A DNA stretch of 64,000 nt. It comes from Whitmania pigra (taxonomy: Eukaryota; Annelida; Clitellata; Hirudinida; Haemopidae). Positions within the stretch are counted from its first letter, which is position 1. The number at the start of each line of letters is the position of its first letter. Below, piece by piece: positions 1 to 8,537 of this stretch. Below the pieces are notes generated by a model, which worked only from the letters and a program-made list of their open reading frames with translations, did not search any database and had not been told where the DNA came from. The stretch covers positions 2,542,001 through 2,606,000 of the forward strand of contig JAJTWR010000431.1 of assembly GCA_021613335.1 (NCBI GenBank). Direction: 5' to 3'. The translations under genes were made by a program, and so were the position numbers.

Positions 1-1406
1 TCGCGCTCTTTGAAACCTGCTTCGCTCTCGCGTTTGCGCTCGACGACGCGCACCAGCACCCAATCGTCTTCGGAACGCAGCAGCTTCGGGAGCAGCCCCG
101 GAGATTTCTGCGCTTCGAGGGCCTGGGGCAAGTCCGCAAGCTGCTCTAAGCCCGCCGGGGGGCGACCGTTGACCGGGAAGGCATCGGTGGTTTTGGCCGT
201 CGGTCGCTGCTCGCGGGCGAAGCGGCTGCCAGCGAGTTGCGAGGCCGGGAAGAGCGCTTCGAGGCTCTGCTTTGCCTTGGGGTCGGCGAAAGCTTTGCGC
301 GCTGCACCTTCCGCAGCGAGCGCGCTTCGCTCCTTCACGAGGAGGCCGCGAGCGATGCTGGCTTCGACCTCTTTCAACGGCTTCACCGAGGCCGGGATTT
401 TCTCTTCGAGGAATCCCAAGAAATAGCCTCGGGGTGTTTCGATGACTGCGGTCATGCTGTTCGGCTCTGCCGAGAAGAGCGCATCGGCGAAGGCCGGGGG
501 CAGGGAGGCGCGATCGACAACGCCGAGGTCGCCGCCCTTGGCCTTGGTCTCCGTGTCGTCACTTGCAGCCTTCGCGACATCCGCAAAGGTGCGCGCACCG
601 GCGACGATTTCCGCGCGGAGCTTTTCGAGGGCTTCTTTCACTTGGGGCTGCGGGCCGTCGCTGCGCTTCAGAATCTGCCGCGCGCGGACGCGCTCTGGGG
701 TGCTGTAGGCCTCTTTGGCCTTCTCGTAGGCGTCGCTCACTTCCTTTGCGTGCTTGGCGCGGTACTGGGCGACCTCCGCATCGGTCGGGCGACTCACTGT
801 CGCCGCGAACATCGTGGGCGCGAAGCGCACGTATTCGACCTTGGCGGTGTCGGCCTCGGCGCGGTAGGCGGCACGAAGCTCCTCGGGTGTCACCTGAGCA
901 AAGGAACCCACCATCGAAAGAAGGCGCTGTGAGGAAATTTGGGCGCGGAGCTTGTCTTCGAACTGTACCTCGGTTTCGCCAGTCGCCCGAAGGTAGGCGA
1001 GGAACAGGTCGCGGTCGAAGCGACCGTCTTTTTTGAACGCCTCTATACTGTGGTAGATTTCTTCGAGGTCTGGCGCAGAGGTGATGATGCCCCGACGCCT
1101 AGCCTCTTGGGACAACAGCTCGGTGTTGACGAGCCGGTCGAGGATGAGTTTAGGAAAGTTTTGCTTCCGCGCGAGCTCGGGAGTGAAACCGAAGCTTCGC
1201 AACGACTCGAGCTCCTGGGAGTACGTAGCGATATACGTACGGGCGCCGATAGCCTGACCGTTGACCTTGGCGACGGTTTGGTCGGTATTCAACGGTCCCT
1301 CGGTGCAGCCCCGAGCCCCGGGGCCAAACTCCAGGACGAAGATGAGGGCGAGACCCAGGATGAGGGCGTAGGAAATCGACTGACGTAGGAAACTAGACTT
1401 TGCCAT
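1..1406 (-). CDS. PpiD/SurA-type peptidyl-prolyl isomerase (partial, C-terminus off the left edge)
   Basis: Read on the minus strand from the ATG at 1406, an open frame of about 468 codons runs off the window edge without a stop. The N-terminus has a short basic start and one hydrophobic segment (about residues 9-28), so the protein is probably anchored in the inner membrane and faces the periplasm. A SurA/PpiD-like chaperone region follows (motifs LILDRLVNTELL, GRFDRDLF). A parvulin domain starts near residue 235, with ARQIL and GGDLGVVDR as typical parvulin blocks. The known family role is folding of exported and outer-membrane proteins. It is transcribed away from mreC, sharing an 81-base gap. 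PpiD rather than SurA is inferred from the membrane anchor and single visible parvulin domain. Confidence 0.82.
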   Translation of the reverse strand, partial: MAKSSFLRQSISYALILGLALIFVLEFGPGARGCTEGPLNTDQTVAKVNGQAIGARTYIATYSQELESLRSFGFTPELARKQNFPKLILDRLVNTELLSQEARRRGIITSAPDLEEIYHSIEAFKKDGRFDRDLFLAYLRATGETEVQFEDKLRAQISSQRLLSMVGSFAQVTPEELRAAYRAEADTAKVEYVRFAPTMFAATVSRPTDAEVAQYRAKHAKEVSDAYEKAKEAYSTPERVRARQILKRSDGPQPQVKEALEKLRAEIVAGARTFADVAKAASDDTETKAKGGDLGVVDRASLPPAFADALFSAEPNSMTAVIETPRGYFLGFLEEKIPASVKPLKEVEASIARGLLVKERSALAAEGAARKAFADPKAKQSLEALFPASQLAGSRFAREQRPTAKTTDAFPVNGRPPAGLEQLADLPQALEAQKSPGLLPKLLRSEDDWVLVRVVERKRESEAGFKER

Positions 1407-1487
1407 AGGGTTACGAGATTCCAGAATAGATGTGTATGCGGGGCAGAACCTGTAAAATGACAAGCACCGGTATGCAAGGCCCAGGCG

Positions 1488-2339
1488 ATGCCTAAGTTCC
1501 TTTGGCGGCACCGTCGAGAAATCGCCGCCGGTATCATTATTTTTCTGCCCTTAGCCCTGTATCTACTCTCCGGGGCGAAGGTTCGGCAGCCGAATTTGGG
1601 CGATGAGGTCGTTCTTACTGTCGCGGCACCAGTTCAGTCGGGAATCACATCCTCAGTGAATTTTGTCGGTGACCTCATGGACGGCTATGTCCTCCTCCGG
1701 AAAGCACAAGTGAACTCCCAGCAGTGCGCAACGCAGCTCGAGCGCTCCCAAGCGGAACTTAACGCCGCGCTTGAGGCAAAGCAGGAAAACACTCGCCTCT
1801 TGGCGCTCCTGCAACTGAAGGCGACCGGGTTTGAGGACGGCGTGGCGGCGCGGGTCGTCGGGGTCAATGACTCGATGGTGGTGAACACGCTGCGCGTGAA
1901 CCGCGGAAAAATCCACGGCATTTCTATCGGCATGGCGGTCGTCACTCCCCTTGGAGTGGTGGGGAAAATCGTCCGCGTCGCCCCCAGCTCCGCCGATGTG
2001 CTGCTCCTCACCGACCCGGCGAGCCACATCGGAGCCATCGTCGAGCGCACCAGGGTTCGCGGCTCCGTCGCGGGCTCTGGCAGCCTCTCCAACCTCAAGC
2101 TGCTGATCGTCCGCCGCGACGAAGATGTGCGCGAGGGCGACAAATTGCTCACCTCTGGGACCGATGGAGTCTACCCGAAGGACCTGCCGATTGGCCGGGT
2201 GAGCGCCATCTCCAAAGCCGCCGGAGGCATGTTTCTGTCGGCGCAAGTCGAACCGGTGATCGACCAACGGAAGATTGAGGAAGTGCTGATTGTTCCTCCA
2301 ACCCGCAGCTCGGACGCTCGCCCGGATGGTGGAACATGA
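1488..2339 (+). CDS. mreC: Rod shape-determining protein MreC
   Basis: A 283-residue protein with a basic N-terminus, one membrane anchor (about residues 14-32), a coiled coil (about 65-105) and the beta-rich periplasmic domain of the family (for example GVVGKIVRV and LLLTDPASHIGAIV). MreC links the MreB cytoskeleton to the periplasmic wall-synthesis enzymes and activates PBP2-RodA. Its place as the first gene of an mreC-mreD-PBP2-rodA run with overlapping ends supports the call. mreB is not in the window. The ATG at 1488 is favoured because the anchor follows directly. Confidence 0.95.
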   Translation: MPKFLWRHRREIAAGIIIFLPLALYLLSGAKVRQPNLGDEVVLTVAAPVQSGITSSVNFVGDLMDGYVLLRKAQVNSQQCATQLERSQAELNAALEAKQENTRLLALLQLKATGFEDGVAARVVGVNDSMVVNTLRVNRGKIHGISIGMAVVTPLGVVGKIVRVAPSSADVLLLTDPASHIGAIVERTRVRGSVAGSGSLSNLKLLIVRRDEDVREGDKLLTSGTDGVYPKDLPIGRVSAISKAAGGMFLSAQVEPVIDQRKIEEVLIVPPTRSSDARPDGGT

Positions 2340-2842
2340 AGGTCATCGGCCTTGCGATCGTCGCGCTCATCCTCATGGCCGCCGAGGGCGCGTTCTCGCG
2401 GGTGCTGGGCCTTGAATTCTCGCGCATCGAATTTGACGTCGCCTTCATCGTCGCCTTTGCGCTCCGCTGTCCGCTCTTCACTGGAGCTGCGGGCGCCTTC
2501 CTCATCGGCTACTTCGCGGACGTCTTGGGCGGCCTGCCCACCTGGCTGTACCCGGCGGTGTCGGGGATACTCTTCATCGCGACCCGGCTCGTGGCGCGGG
2601 TCGTGGACGCTCCGACCCGCTGGACGTTCGTGATGCTCGTCGGCGGCGCTTCGGTGCTGAAAGAAATTCTCGCGATGAGCATCACCTGGATAGCGAGCGC
2701 CTCCTTGCTCCTTCCGGCGGGGCGCTTCGGCGGCATCACCGCGAAAGCGGTGAGCTCGGCGGTCGTCGCCTACTTGCTCTGGCCAGCGGTGGTTCGCCTG
2801 TGGCCGTCGACGCAGGAAGCGCATACGGAAGGGCTCTTGTGA
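2336..2842 (+). CDS. mreD: Rod shape-determining protein MreD
   Basis: A 168-residue, very hydrophobic protein with about five predicted membrane spans. It overlaps the mreC stop by four bases (ATGA). MreD sequences are poorly conserved, so the identification rests on size, topology and position between mreC and the PBP2 gene. It is an inner-membrane part of the rod complex. The 3' end overlaps the PBP2 start (GTGA), which implies translational coupling. Confidence 0.88.
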   Translation: MKVIGLAIVALILMAAEGAFSRVLGLEFSRIEFDVAFIVAFALRCPLFTGAAGAFLIGYFADVLGGLPTWLYPAVSGILFIATRLVARVVDAPTRWTFVMLVGGASVLKEILAMSITWIASASLLLPAGRFGGITAKAVSSAVVAYLLWPAVVRLWPSTQEAHTEGLL

Positions 2843-4797
2843 AAATCGAGCAATTCCACGATCCGCGCGATCTGCGGGCCCGCATCGCTCTCCTCGGCCT
2901 CGTGCTCGCGGTCTTGTTCGCGGTGCTGACGGGGAAGCTCTACCGGCTGATGATCGTCCGCTACGGCGAATACCAGTCGCTGTCGGTCGAAAACCAATTC
3001 AAGTACGTGCGGGTGCGGGCGCCGCGCGGCTTCATCTACGATCGCAACCGGGAGCTCCTGGTCGGCGCTCGGCCAAGCCTCGACCTCTTCATCACTCCGG
3101 CCTTCTGCCCCGGCTGCGAGACGAACGTCATCCCGATGTTGGGCGAACTTCTCAAGTGGGACCCGGCACAGTTGGAGCGCAACATCCAAGCGTTTCGCAA
3201 CGCCAAAGGCTCTCCCCGCTACCAGCCATTCCTTGTCCAAGTGGATTTGACCCGCGACCAATACGACACCATCGCGGCTCGCCTCGACCAACTGCCGGGC
3301 GTCGAACTCGACGCAGTCCCGCACCGCGAATACCGCACCGGCACGACGCTCTCGCACGTCGTCGGTTTTTTGAACGAAGTCACCCCCGAGGAGCTGGCCC
3401 GCCTGAACTCCCGCAGCCAGGAGCGCCCGCCGTACGCGATGGGGGACTTCATCGGTCGCCGCGGCATTGAGCGGGCGTACGAGGGCGAGCTGCGCGGTTC
3501 CGACGGGTGGATCCGCGAAGTCGTCGATGCCCGCGGCGAAGTCATGCGCGACGAGCGCGGCGAACTTCGGGGAGAAGAAGTCGCAAAAGCGCGCGATGGG
3601 AACACCCTCATTTTATCCATCGACAGTCGGCTCCAAGCGGAGGCCGAACGACTCTTCCCGGGGCTCGCAGGCGCGATTGTTGTCATGGAAACGAAGACCG
3701 GCTTTCTGCGGGCGATAGTGAGCCGCCCGGGCTTCGACCCCAACGAGCTGACCGGGCGGGTGTCGGGGAGCGCTCTTGAAAAACTCACCAAAGACCCGCT
3801 GCGCCCGTTGGTGTTTCGCCCGGCGGCGAACCACTACCACCCCGGTTCGACCTTCAAAGTGGTGACCGCCGCGGCGGCGCTGCAGGCGCACTCCTTTACC
3901 ACTTCGTCGAGCGTCTTCTGTCCGGGCGGCTATCGCTTCGGTAACCGCTTCTGGCGCTGCGACAAAGACGACGGCCACGGCTGGATGAGCCTGCGCGACG
4001 CCATCCGCTATAGCTGCGACACCTTCTTCTACCGGGTCGCCGATGTGCTCGGCTTAGAGCCCATCGCCCGCATGGCCCGGGAGATGGGCCTTGGGGAGCG
4101 GACCCGCTTCCGGGTGACGGCAGAGGTGCCAGGCAACATTCCCGACGAAGAGTACTACCGGGCGATCAACCCGCGGATTTCCAGCAAGGGCATGGCCATG
4201 AACGCCTCCATCGGCCAAGGCGACGTCGACGTGACGCCGCTGCAGCTCGCGGTGCTCTACTCGGCTATCGCGAACGGCGGCGAGATCTTGGAGCCGCAAG
4301 TCGTGAGGCGGGTAGAGACTCCGGCGGGGGCGGTGGTGAATGAGTTCGGCCCCCAAGTGCGGCGCCGCATGGACGTCCCCCCAGAGGTGCGCGCGTTCCT
4401 CATCGACGCGCTCTCGTCCGTCGTGAACGAGGGCGGCACCGGCACCCGGGCGCGGCTACCGGACATCAAAGTCGCCGGGAAAACCGGTACTGCGCAGGTG
4501 GCGAAGCTCGGCGCGAAACGGCTCAAGGCCGAAGCGATGGCCTACAAAACGCGCGACCACGCTTGGTTTGCCTCCTTCGCACCGGTGCAAGACCCGGAGC
4601 TGACGATTGTGGTGCTCGTCGAGCACTCGGGCTTCGGTGGTGCGATGGCCGCGCCGGTCGCCGGGGCGCTCTTTCAGAAATACTTTGAGCTGAAAGCCGA
4701 AGACCGTGAGGCCGCGATGCAGGCGAGTGCCCAGTCGAGCGCTCCGCCGCCGATGCTGTCGTCGGAGGTGCCGCCCGCCACATCGGGGCCGCACTGA
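2839..4797 (+). CDS. mrdA: Penicillin-binding protein 2, peptidoglycan DD-transpeptidase
   Basis: A 652-residue class B PBP. A membrane anchor lies near residues 15-37, followed by the pedestal (dimerisation) domain and the transpeptidase domain. The catalytic motifs are visible: STFK with the acylated Ser near residue 337, SCD near 392 and KTGT near 548. It cross-links septum-independent peptidoglycan together with RodA. I prefer the GTG at 2839 over the GTG at 2800, because 2839 overlaps the mreD stop (GTGA) and has GGAAGGG a few bases upstream, while the longer form would read back through mreD. The tail after the last motif is Ser/Pro-rich. Confidence 0.95.
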   Translation: MKIEQFHDPRDLRARIALLGLVLAVLFAVLTGKLYRLMIVRYGEYQSLSVENQFKYVRVRAPRGFIYDRNRELLVGARPSLDLFITPAFCPGCETNVIPMLGELLKWDPAQLERNIQAFRNAKGSPRYQPFLVQVDLTRDQYDTIAARLDQLPGVELDAVPHREYRTGTTLSHVVGFLNEVTPEELARLNSRSQERPPYAMGDFIGRRGIERAYEGELRGSDGWIREVVDARGEVMRDERGELRGEEVAKARDGNTLILSIDSRLQAEAERLFPGLAGAIVVMETKTGFLRAIVSRPGFDPNELTGRVSGSALEKLTKDPLRPLVFRPAANHYHPGSTFKVVTAAAALQAHSFTTSSSVFCPGGYRFGNRFWRCDKDDGHGWMSLRDAIRYSCDTFFYRVADVLGLEPIARMAREMGLGERTRFRVTAEVPGNIPDEEYYRAINPRISSKGMAMNASIGQGDVDVTPLQLAVLYSAIANGGEILEPQVVRRVETPAGAVVNEFGPQVRRRMDVPPEVRAFLIDALSSVVNEGGTGTRARLPDIKVAGKTGTAQVAKLGAKRLKAEAMAYKTRDHAWFASFAPVQDPELTIVVLVEHSGFGGAMAAPVAGALFQKYFELKAEDREAAMQASAQSSAPPPMLSSEVPPATSGPH

Positions 4798-5951
4798 TGG
4801 TCGACCTCAACCTTCGCCGACGCGAAGTGACCAACACCCCCTGGGGGTTGGGCCTCACGACGCTCCTCATCGCCGCTATCGGGCTCTACAACTTGGCCTC
4901 GGCCTCGCGCCCACCGGCCTCGCTGTGGCACATGCAGGCGCTGTACTTCGGCTTTGGGGTGCTGGTGGCGGTGGTCATCGCGCTCCTCGACACCCGACTC
5001 ATTCGCCGCGGGGCAGTGGTGCTCTACATCCTCAACATCGCCGCGCTCATCGCCCTCAAATACTTTGGGCACAAAGCGAAGGGAAGTTTGAGCTGGTTTC
5101 AGATTGGACCGCTGCGCGCGCAGCCGGCAGAGTTCATGAAAATCGGGATGGTGCTCATGCTCGCCCGGTATTTTCACATGCACCCCAAGGGCATCAGCCA
5201 AGGCTACTCGCTGCGAGAGCTGATTGTCCCCGGCCTCACCGCGCTCGTCCCCATCGGGCTCGTGCTGACCCAGCCGGACCTCGGGACAGCGCTGATGATG
5301 CTCTTCACGGCGCTCACGGTCATCTTCTTCGCGGGCCTGCAGAAGCGGGTACTATTCATTTCGCTCGGGGTAGCGGTGTTCGGGGTGCTCTTGCTCTGGA
5401 ACGACTACGTGCGGGTGCAGGAGGAGCCGCGCTTCACCATCGTCCGGCACTTCCTCAAAGGCCACCAAGACGCGCGCATCGCCGGGTGGCTTGACCCTAC
5501 GTACGATCTCCGCGGAACCAACTACCACGGCGCTCAGTCGCGCATCGCTGTGGGGAGCGGTGGAGTCTTCGGCAAAGGCTGGAAGCAGGGGACCCAGACC
5601 GGCCTCCGATTCCTCCCCGAGCAACATACGGACTTCATCTTCAGCGTCTTCGCCGAAGAGCAGGGCTTCATCCGCTCGCTCCTCCTGCTGGTGCTCTATG
5701 GGGTGCTCATCGCGTTCTCCCTCGCGGTCGCGCGGACCGCGAAGGATCGCTACGGCGTCTTCATGGTCGTGGGCATCACCGCCATGATGTTTTGGCAGAT
5801 TTTTGAAAACATCGGCATGGTGACCGGGTTGCTGCCAATCACCGGCATTACACTTCCGCTACTCAGCTATGGGGGGAGTTCGCTCTTGTCGGTGCTGATC
5901 GGCATCGGACTTATCTTCAACACCGCGATCCGAAGGGATACATTCGCCTAA
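4797..5951 (+). CDS. rodA: SEDS-family peptidoglycan glycosyltransferase RodA
   Basis: A 384-residue multi-spanning protein whose ATG shares a base with the PBP2 stop (TGATG). It carries the SEDS signature blocks: IAVGSGGVFGKGW, LRFLPEQHTDFIFSVFAEE and the final LLSYGGSSLL region. RodA polymerises lipid II into glycan strands and works as a pair with PBP2. Gene order here matches that partnership. RodA rather than FtsW is chosen because of the mre/PBP2 context and the absence of division genes. Confidence 0.94.
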   Translation: MVDLNLRRREVTNTPWGLGLTTLLIAAIGLYNLASASRPPASLWHMQALYFGFGVLVAVVIALLDTRLIRRGAVVLYILNIAALIALKYFGHKAKGSLSWFQIGPLRAQPAEFMKIGMVLMLARYFHMHPKGISQGYSLRELIVPGLTALVPIGLVLTQPDLGTALMMLFTALTVIFFAGLQKRVLFISLGVAVFGVLLLWNDYVRVQEEPRFTIVRHFLKGHQDARIAGWLDPTYDLRGTNYHGAQSRIAVGSGGVFGKGWKQGTQTGLRFLPEQHTDFIFSVFAEEQGFIRSLLLLVLYGVLIAFSLAVARTAKDRYGVFMVVGITAMMFWQIFENIGMVTGLLPITGITLPLLSYGGSSLLSVLIGIGLIFNTAIRRDTFA

Positions 5952-5986
5952 CTTTCACGACCTCCTGAGGGGAACTGCTTCGAGCA

Positions 5987-6694
5987 ATGAATACTGCACT
6001 GGTAATTATCCCGACCTACAACGAGCGCGAAAATATCGAGAAGATTGTTCCAGCAGTCCTCGAGGCCGAGCCGCGGGTAGACATCCTCATCGTCGACGAC
6101 GCGAGCCCCGATGGCACTGGGCGACTCGCCGATACGCTCGCAGATACCCATCGCCAAGTGCATGTGTTGCACCGGGAGCGCAAGGAAGGGCTCGGAAGAG
6201 CGTACATCGCTGGGTTCCGCTGGGGGCTCGCTCGGCAGTACGATCGCTTTATCGAGATGGACGCGGATTTTAGCCACGATCCCAAGAGCCTTCCGGAACT
6301 CCTCGAACTCTCGAACGAGTACCACCTCGTGCTCGGCAGCCGGTACGTACTCGGCGGTGGGACCGAGGGGTGGAGCCTCGCTCGACAGCTCATCTCCCGG
6401 GGAGGCTCGCTCTACGCCCGCAGCATTCTGGGCATCCCGATTCAAGACCTCACTGGCGGCTTCAAGTGCTTTCGGCGCGAAGTCCTGGAAGCGATTGATT
6501 TAGATTCCATCCAAACGAAGGGGTACGGGTTTCAGATTGAGATGACGTACCGCGCCTACCGAGGCGGCTTTCGGGTGCACGAGCAGCCGATACTGTTCAG
6601 CGAGCGCCGAGCCGGGCAATCCAAGATGAACAGCGCTATTTTTCGAGAGGCGATGCTCGCGGTCTGGAAAATTCGGTTCTTCGATAGGAGATGA
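5987..6694 (+). CDS. Polyprenol-phosphate mannosyltransferase-like glycosyltransferase (GT2)
   Basis: A 235-residue soluble GT-A enzyme close to the Dpm1/polyprenol-monophosphomannose synthase type. It starts with the nucleotide-sugar-binding block VIIPTYNERENIEKIV, then LIVDDASPDGTG, and has the metal-binding MDADFSHDP. There is no C-terminal membrane domain, so it resembles the short soluble form. The expected reaction is transfer of a hexose from a nucleotide sugar to a polyprenyl phosphate at the inner membrane; the sugar cannot be read from the sequence. It lies 35 bases after rodA and overlaps the next gene by four bases, so it probably belongs to the same transcript. Confidence 0.85.
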   Translation: MNTALVIIPTYNERENIEKIVPAVLEAEPRVDILIVDDASPDGTGRLADTLADTHRQVHVLHRERKEGLGRAYIAGFRWGLARQYDRFIEMDADFSHDPKSLPELLELSNEYHLVLGSRYVLGGGTEGWSLARQLISRGGSLYARSILGIPIQDLTGGFKCFRREVLEAIDLDSIQTKGYGFQIEMTYRAYRGGFRVHEQPILFSERRAGQSKMNSAIFREAMLAVWKIRFFDRR

Positions 6695-7329
6695 TCCCTC
6701 TCCTCGCCAAAGCACTACCGGCGTTGTTCTTCGTCGTGGATCCCATCGGGCTCGTTCCGATTTATCTGGCGATGACTCCCGGACTCTCGGATGAGCGCCA
6801 GCGGAGCACTGCGCGCCGCGCGTGCCTCACGGCCGGGGGAGTGCTCATCGCGTTTGCGCTCTTTGGCGCCTTCCTGTTCCGGGCTTTCGGCATCACGCTC
6901 GCTGCATTTCGCGTTGCTGGTGGCGTGCTGCTCTTTCTCACCGCCTTGGACCTCCTGCGCGCCAAGACCCCGGCGACCAAGACGAGCCACGCGGAGCGCC
7001 AAGAAGGGCGGGAGATGGACGACATCGCCATTGTCCCGCTCGCGATGCCGCTCATCGCCGGGCCGGGGGCAATCATCACGGTCATGGTGCCGATGGTGAG
7101 TCAGGAGCCCTGGCTAGACTCCGCCGGAGCGGTCTTCGTCGCGGTGACCATCGTGATGACCATCTGCTACCTAGTGCTTCGCCACGCGGTGCGGGTGCTG
7201 CAGGTGCTCCGCCAGACCGGCATCGCGATCATCCAACGGGTCATCGGGCTCTTGCTCATGGCGCTCGCTGTGCAGTTGATGTTCGACGGCGCGAAGGTGC
7301 TCCTCGAAGGAGCGGTCCAAATCCCTTAG
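6691..7329 (+). CDS. MarC family integral membrane protein
   Basis: A 212-residue protein with about six membrane spans. The N-terminal FFVVDPIGLVPIYLAMTPG and the central PLAMPLIAGPGAIITVM are hallmark blocks of the MarC/UPF0056 family. The function of the family is not settled; the old link with multiple antibiotic resistance was withdrawn. The ATG overlaps the stop of the glycosyltransferase (ATGA). The 3' end overlaps the convergent lpxB stop by four bases. Confidence 0.9.
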   Translation: MIPLLAKALPALFFVVDPIGLVPIYLAMTPGLSDERQRSTARRACLTAGGVLIAFALFGAFLFRAFGITLAAFRVAGGVLLFLTALDLLRAKTPATKTSHAERQEGREMDDIAIVPLAMPLIAGPGAIITVMVPMVSQEPWLDSAGAVFVAVTIVMTICYLVLRHAVRVLQVLRQTGIAIIQRVIGLLLMALAVQLMFDGAKVLLEGAVQIP

Positions 7330-8441
7330 CGAGGCGGCATATCCGCGAGCAGCAAGTCGGCGGTGCGCTGCGCTGCGCCTGAAGGACCGAGCTTCTCCCG
7401 AATGCGCTCGAAGCCCTCCGCGAGCCGTTGCTGCTCCTCCGGGCGCAGGAGCGAAGCGAGCGCTTCAGCGACGCGCTCGGCGCGGAAGTTGCCCTGAATG
7501 AATTCCGGGACGAGCGCCTGGCCGTCGATGAGGTTCGGCAGGCACACCGAGGGAACGCGAATGAAGGGGCGGATGGCCGCGTAGCTCACCGGATGCATGC
7601 GGTAGACCGAAACGAAGGGGCAACCCATGAGCGCTGCCTCCAGCGTCGCGGTGCCCGACCCGACGACCGCAAGGTCGGCGGCGCCGAGCAACTCCGCGGC
7701 CCGCCCCTCGACGAGCGTCGCTTCGTCGGTGGCAAAGAGCTCTCGCGGCAGGCCCGGGGCCATGGGGATGACCGCGCGCGTCCCCGGGTGCTGGCTTGCG
7801 AAGAGGCGTGCGGCCTGGAGCATGACTGGGAGGTTTCGCTTCACCTCCGCGCGGCGGCTTCCCGGCAAGAGTGCAAGGAGGTGGCCGCTCTCCGGGAGTC
7901 CGAGCGCAGCGCGCCGCTGCGCTTTCGGCAGCGGGGGCGGCAGCGACTCGGCGGTGGGATTGCCCACGTAATGCGCCCGCACGCCGCGCTCCTGAAGAAA
8001 CGCCTCTTCAAAGGGGAGGATGCAGAACACCGTCCGCACGTGCTTCTTCAGCGTGTGGACGCGACCTTCGCGCCAGGCCCACACCGAAGGAGCGACGAAG
8101 GTGTAGGTGGGCACGCCGGTGAGGCGCTTCGCTACGCGCAGGTTGAAGTCCGGCGCGTCCACGAGGAGCGCAAATTCCGGTTTCCGGGCCCGCGCCTCAT
8201 CCACGAGGGCGTGAAAGAGCAGGTACAGCCGTGGCAGCGCCGGGAGCACCTCTACGAGGCCCATCACCGAGAGCTCTTCGGTTTTCAGCACGCATTCGAC
8301 GCCCAGCGCCGCCAAGGCCGGGCCACCGACGCCAAAGAAGTGCAGCTCCGGCCGTTGGCGCTTCAGCTCAGCAACGACGGCCGCCGCATGGGCGTCGCCG
8401 GAAGCCTCACCCGCGACGACAAAAACTTCGCGCCTCTGCAT
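7326..8441 (-). CDS. lpxB: Lipid-A-disaccharide synthase LpxB
   Basis: A 371-residue GT19 enzyme that joins UDP-diacylglucosamine and lipid X into the lipid A disaccharide. The family N-terminus VVAGEASGD, the central FVAPSVWAWREGR and LLALLPGSRRAEV are visible, as is the C-terminal VPSVCLPNLI. The frame is open much further upstream, but that part overlaps the divergent ABC gene and has no LpxB features. I take the ATG at 8441, which puts the VAGEASGD block at residues 8-15 as usual. An ATG at 8474 is the alternative. With the MsbA-like gene next door it forms a lipid A assembly/export pair. Confidence 0.93.
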   Translation of the reverse strand: MQRREVFVVAGEASGDAHAAAVVAELKRQRPELHFFGVGGPALAALGVECVLKTEELSVMGLVEVLPALPRLYLLFHALVDEARARKPEFALLVDAPDFNLRVAKRLTGVPTYTFVAPSVWAWREGRVHTLKKHVRTVFCILPFEEAFLQERGVRAHYVGNPTAESLPPPLPKAQRRAALGLPESGHLLALLPGSRRAEVKRNLPVMLQAARLFASQHPGTRAVIPMAPGLPRELFATDEATLVEGRAAELLGAADLAVVGSGTATLEAALMGCPFVSVYRMHPVSYAAIRPFIRVPSVCLPNLIDGQALVPEFIQGNFRAERVAEALASLLRPEEQQRLAEGFERIREKLGPSGAAQRTADLLLADMPPR

Positions 8442-8537
8442 TGGCTCGCTTGCCACAACGCTTGCGCATAGCATGTCCTTGCTGGTGTTCTGCGAACTCT
8501 GTATTCGGCGAGGAAGTGGTGGCTCACGCCATCGGTC

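Noticed and set aside
9..1388. Several plus-strand open frames of 80-230 codons
   Set aside because: They are shadows of the minus-strand isomerase gene, which has clear family motifs; the plus frames give Arg/Ala/Ser-rich nonsense.
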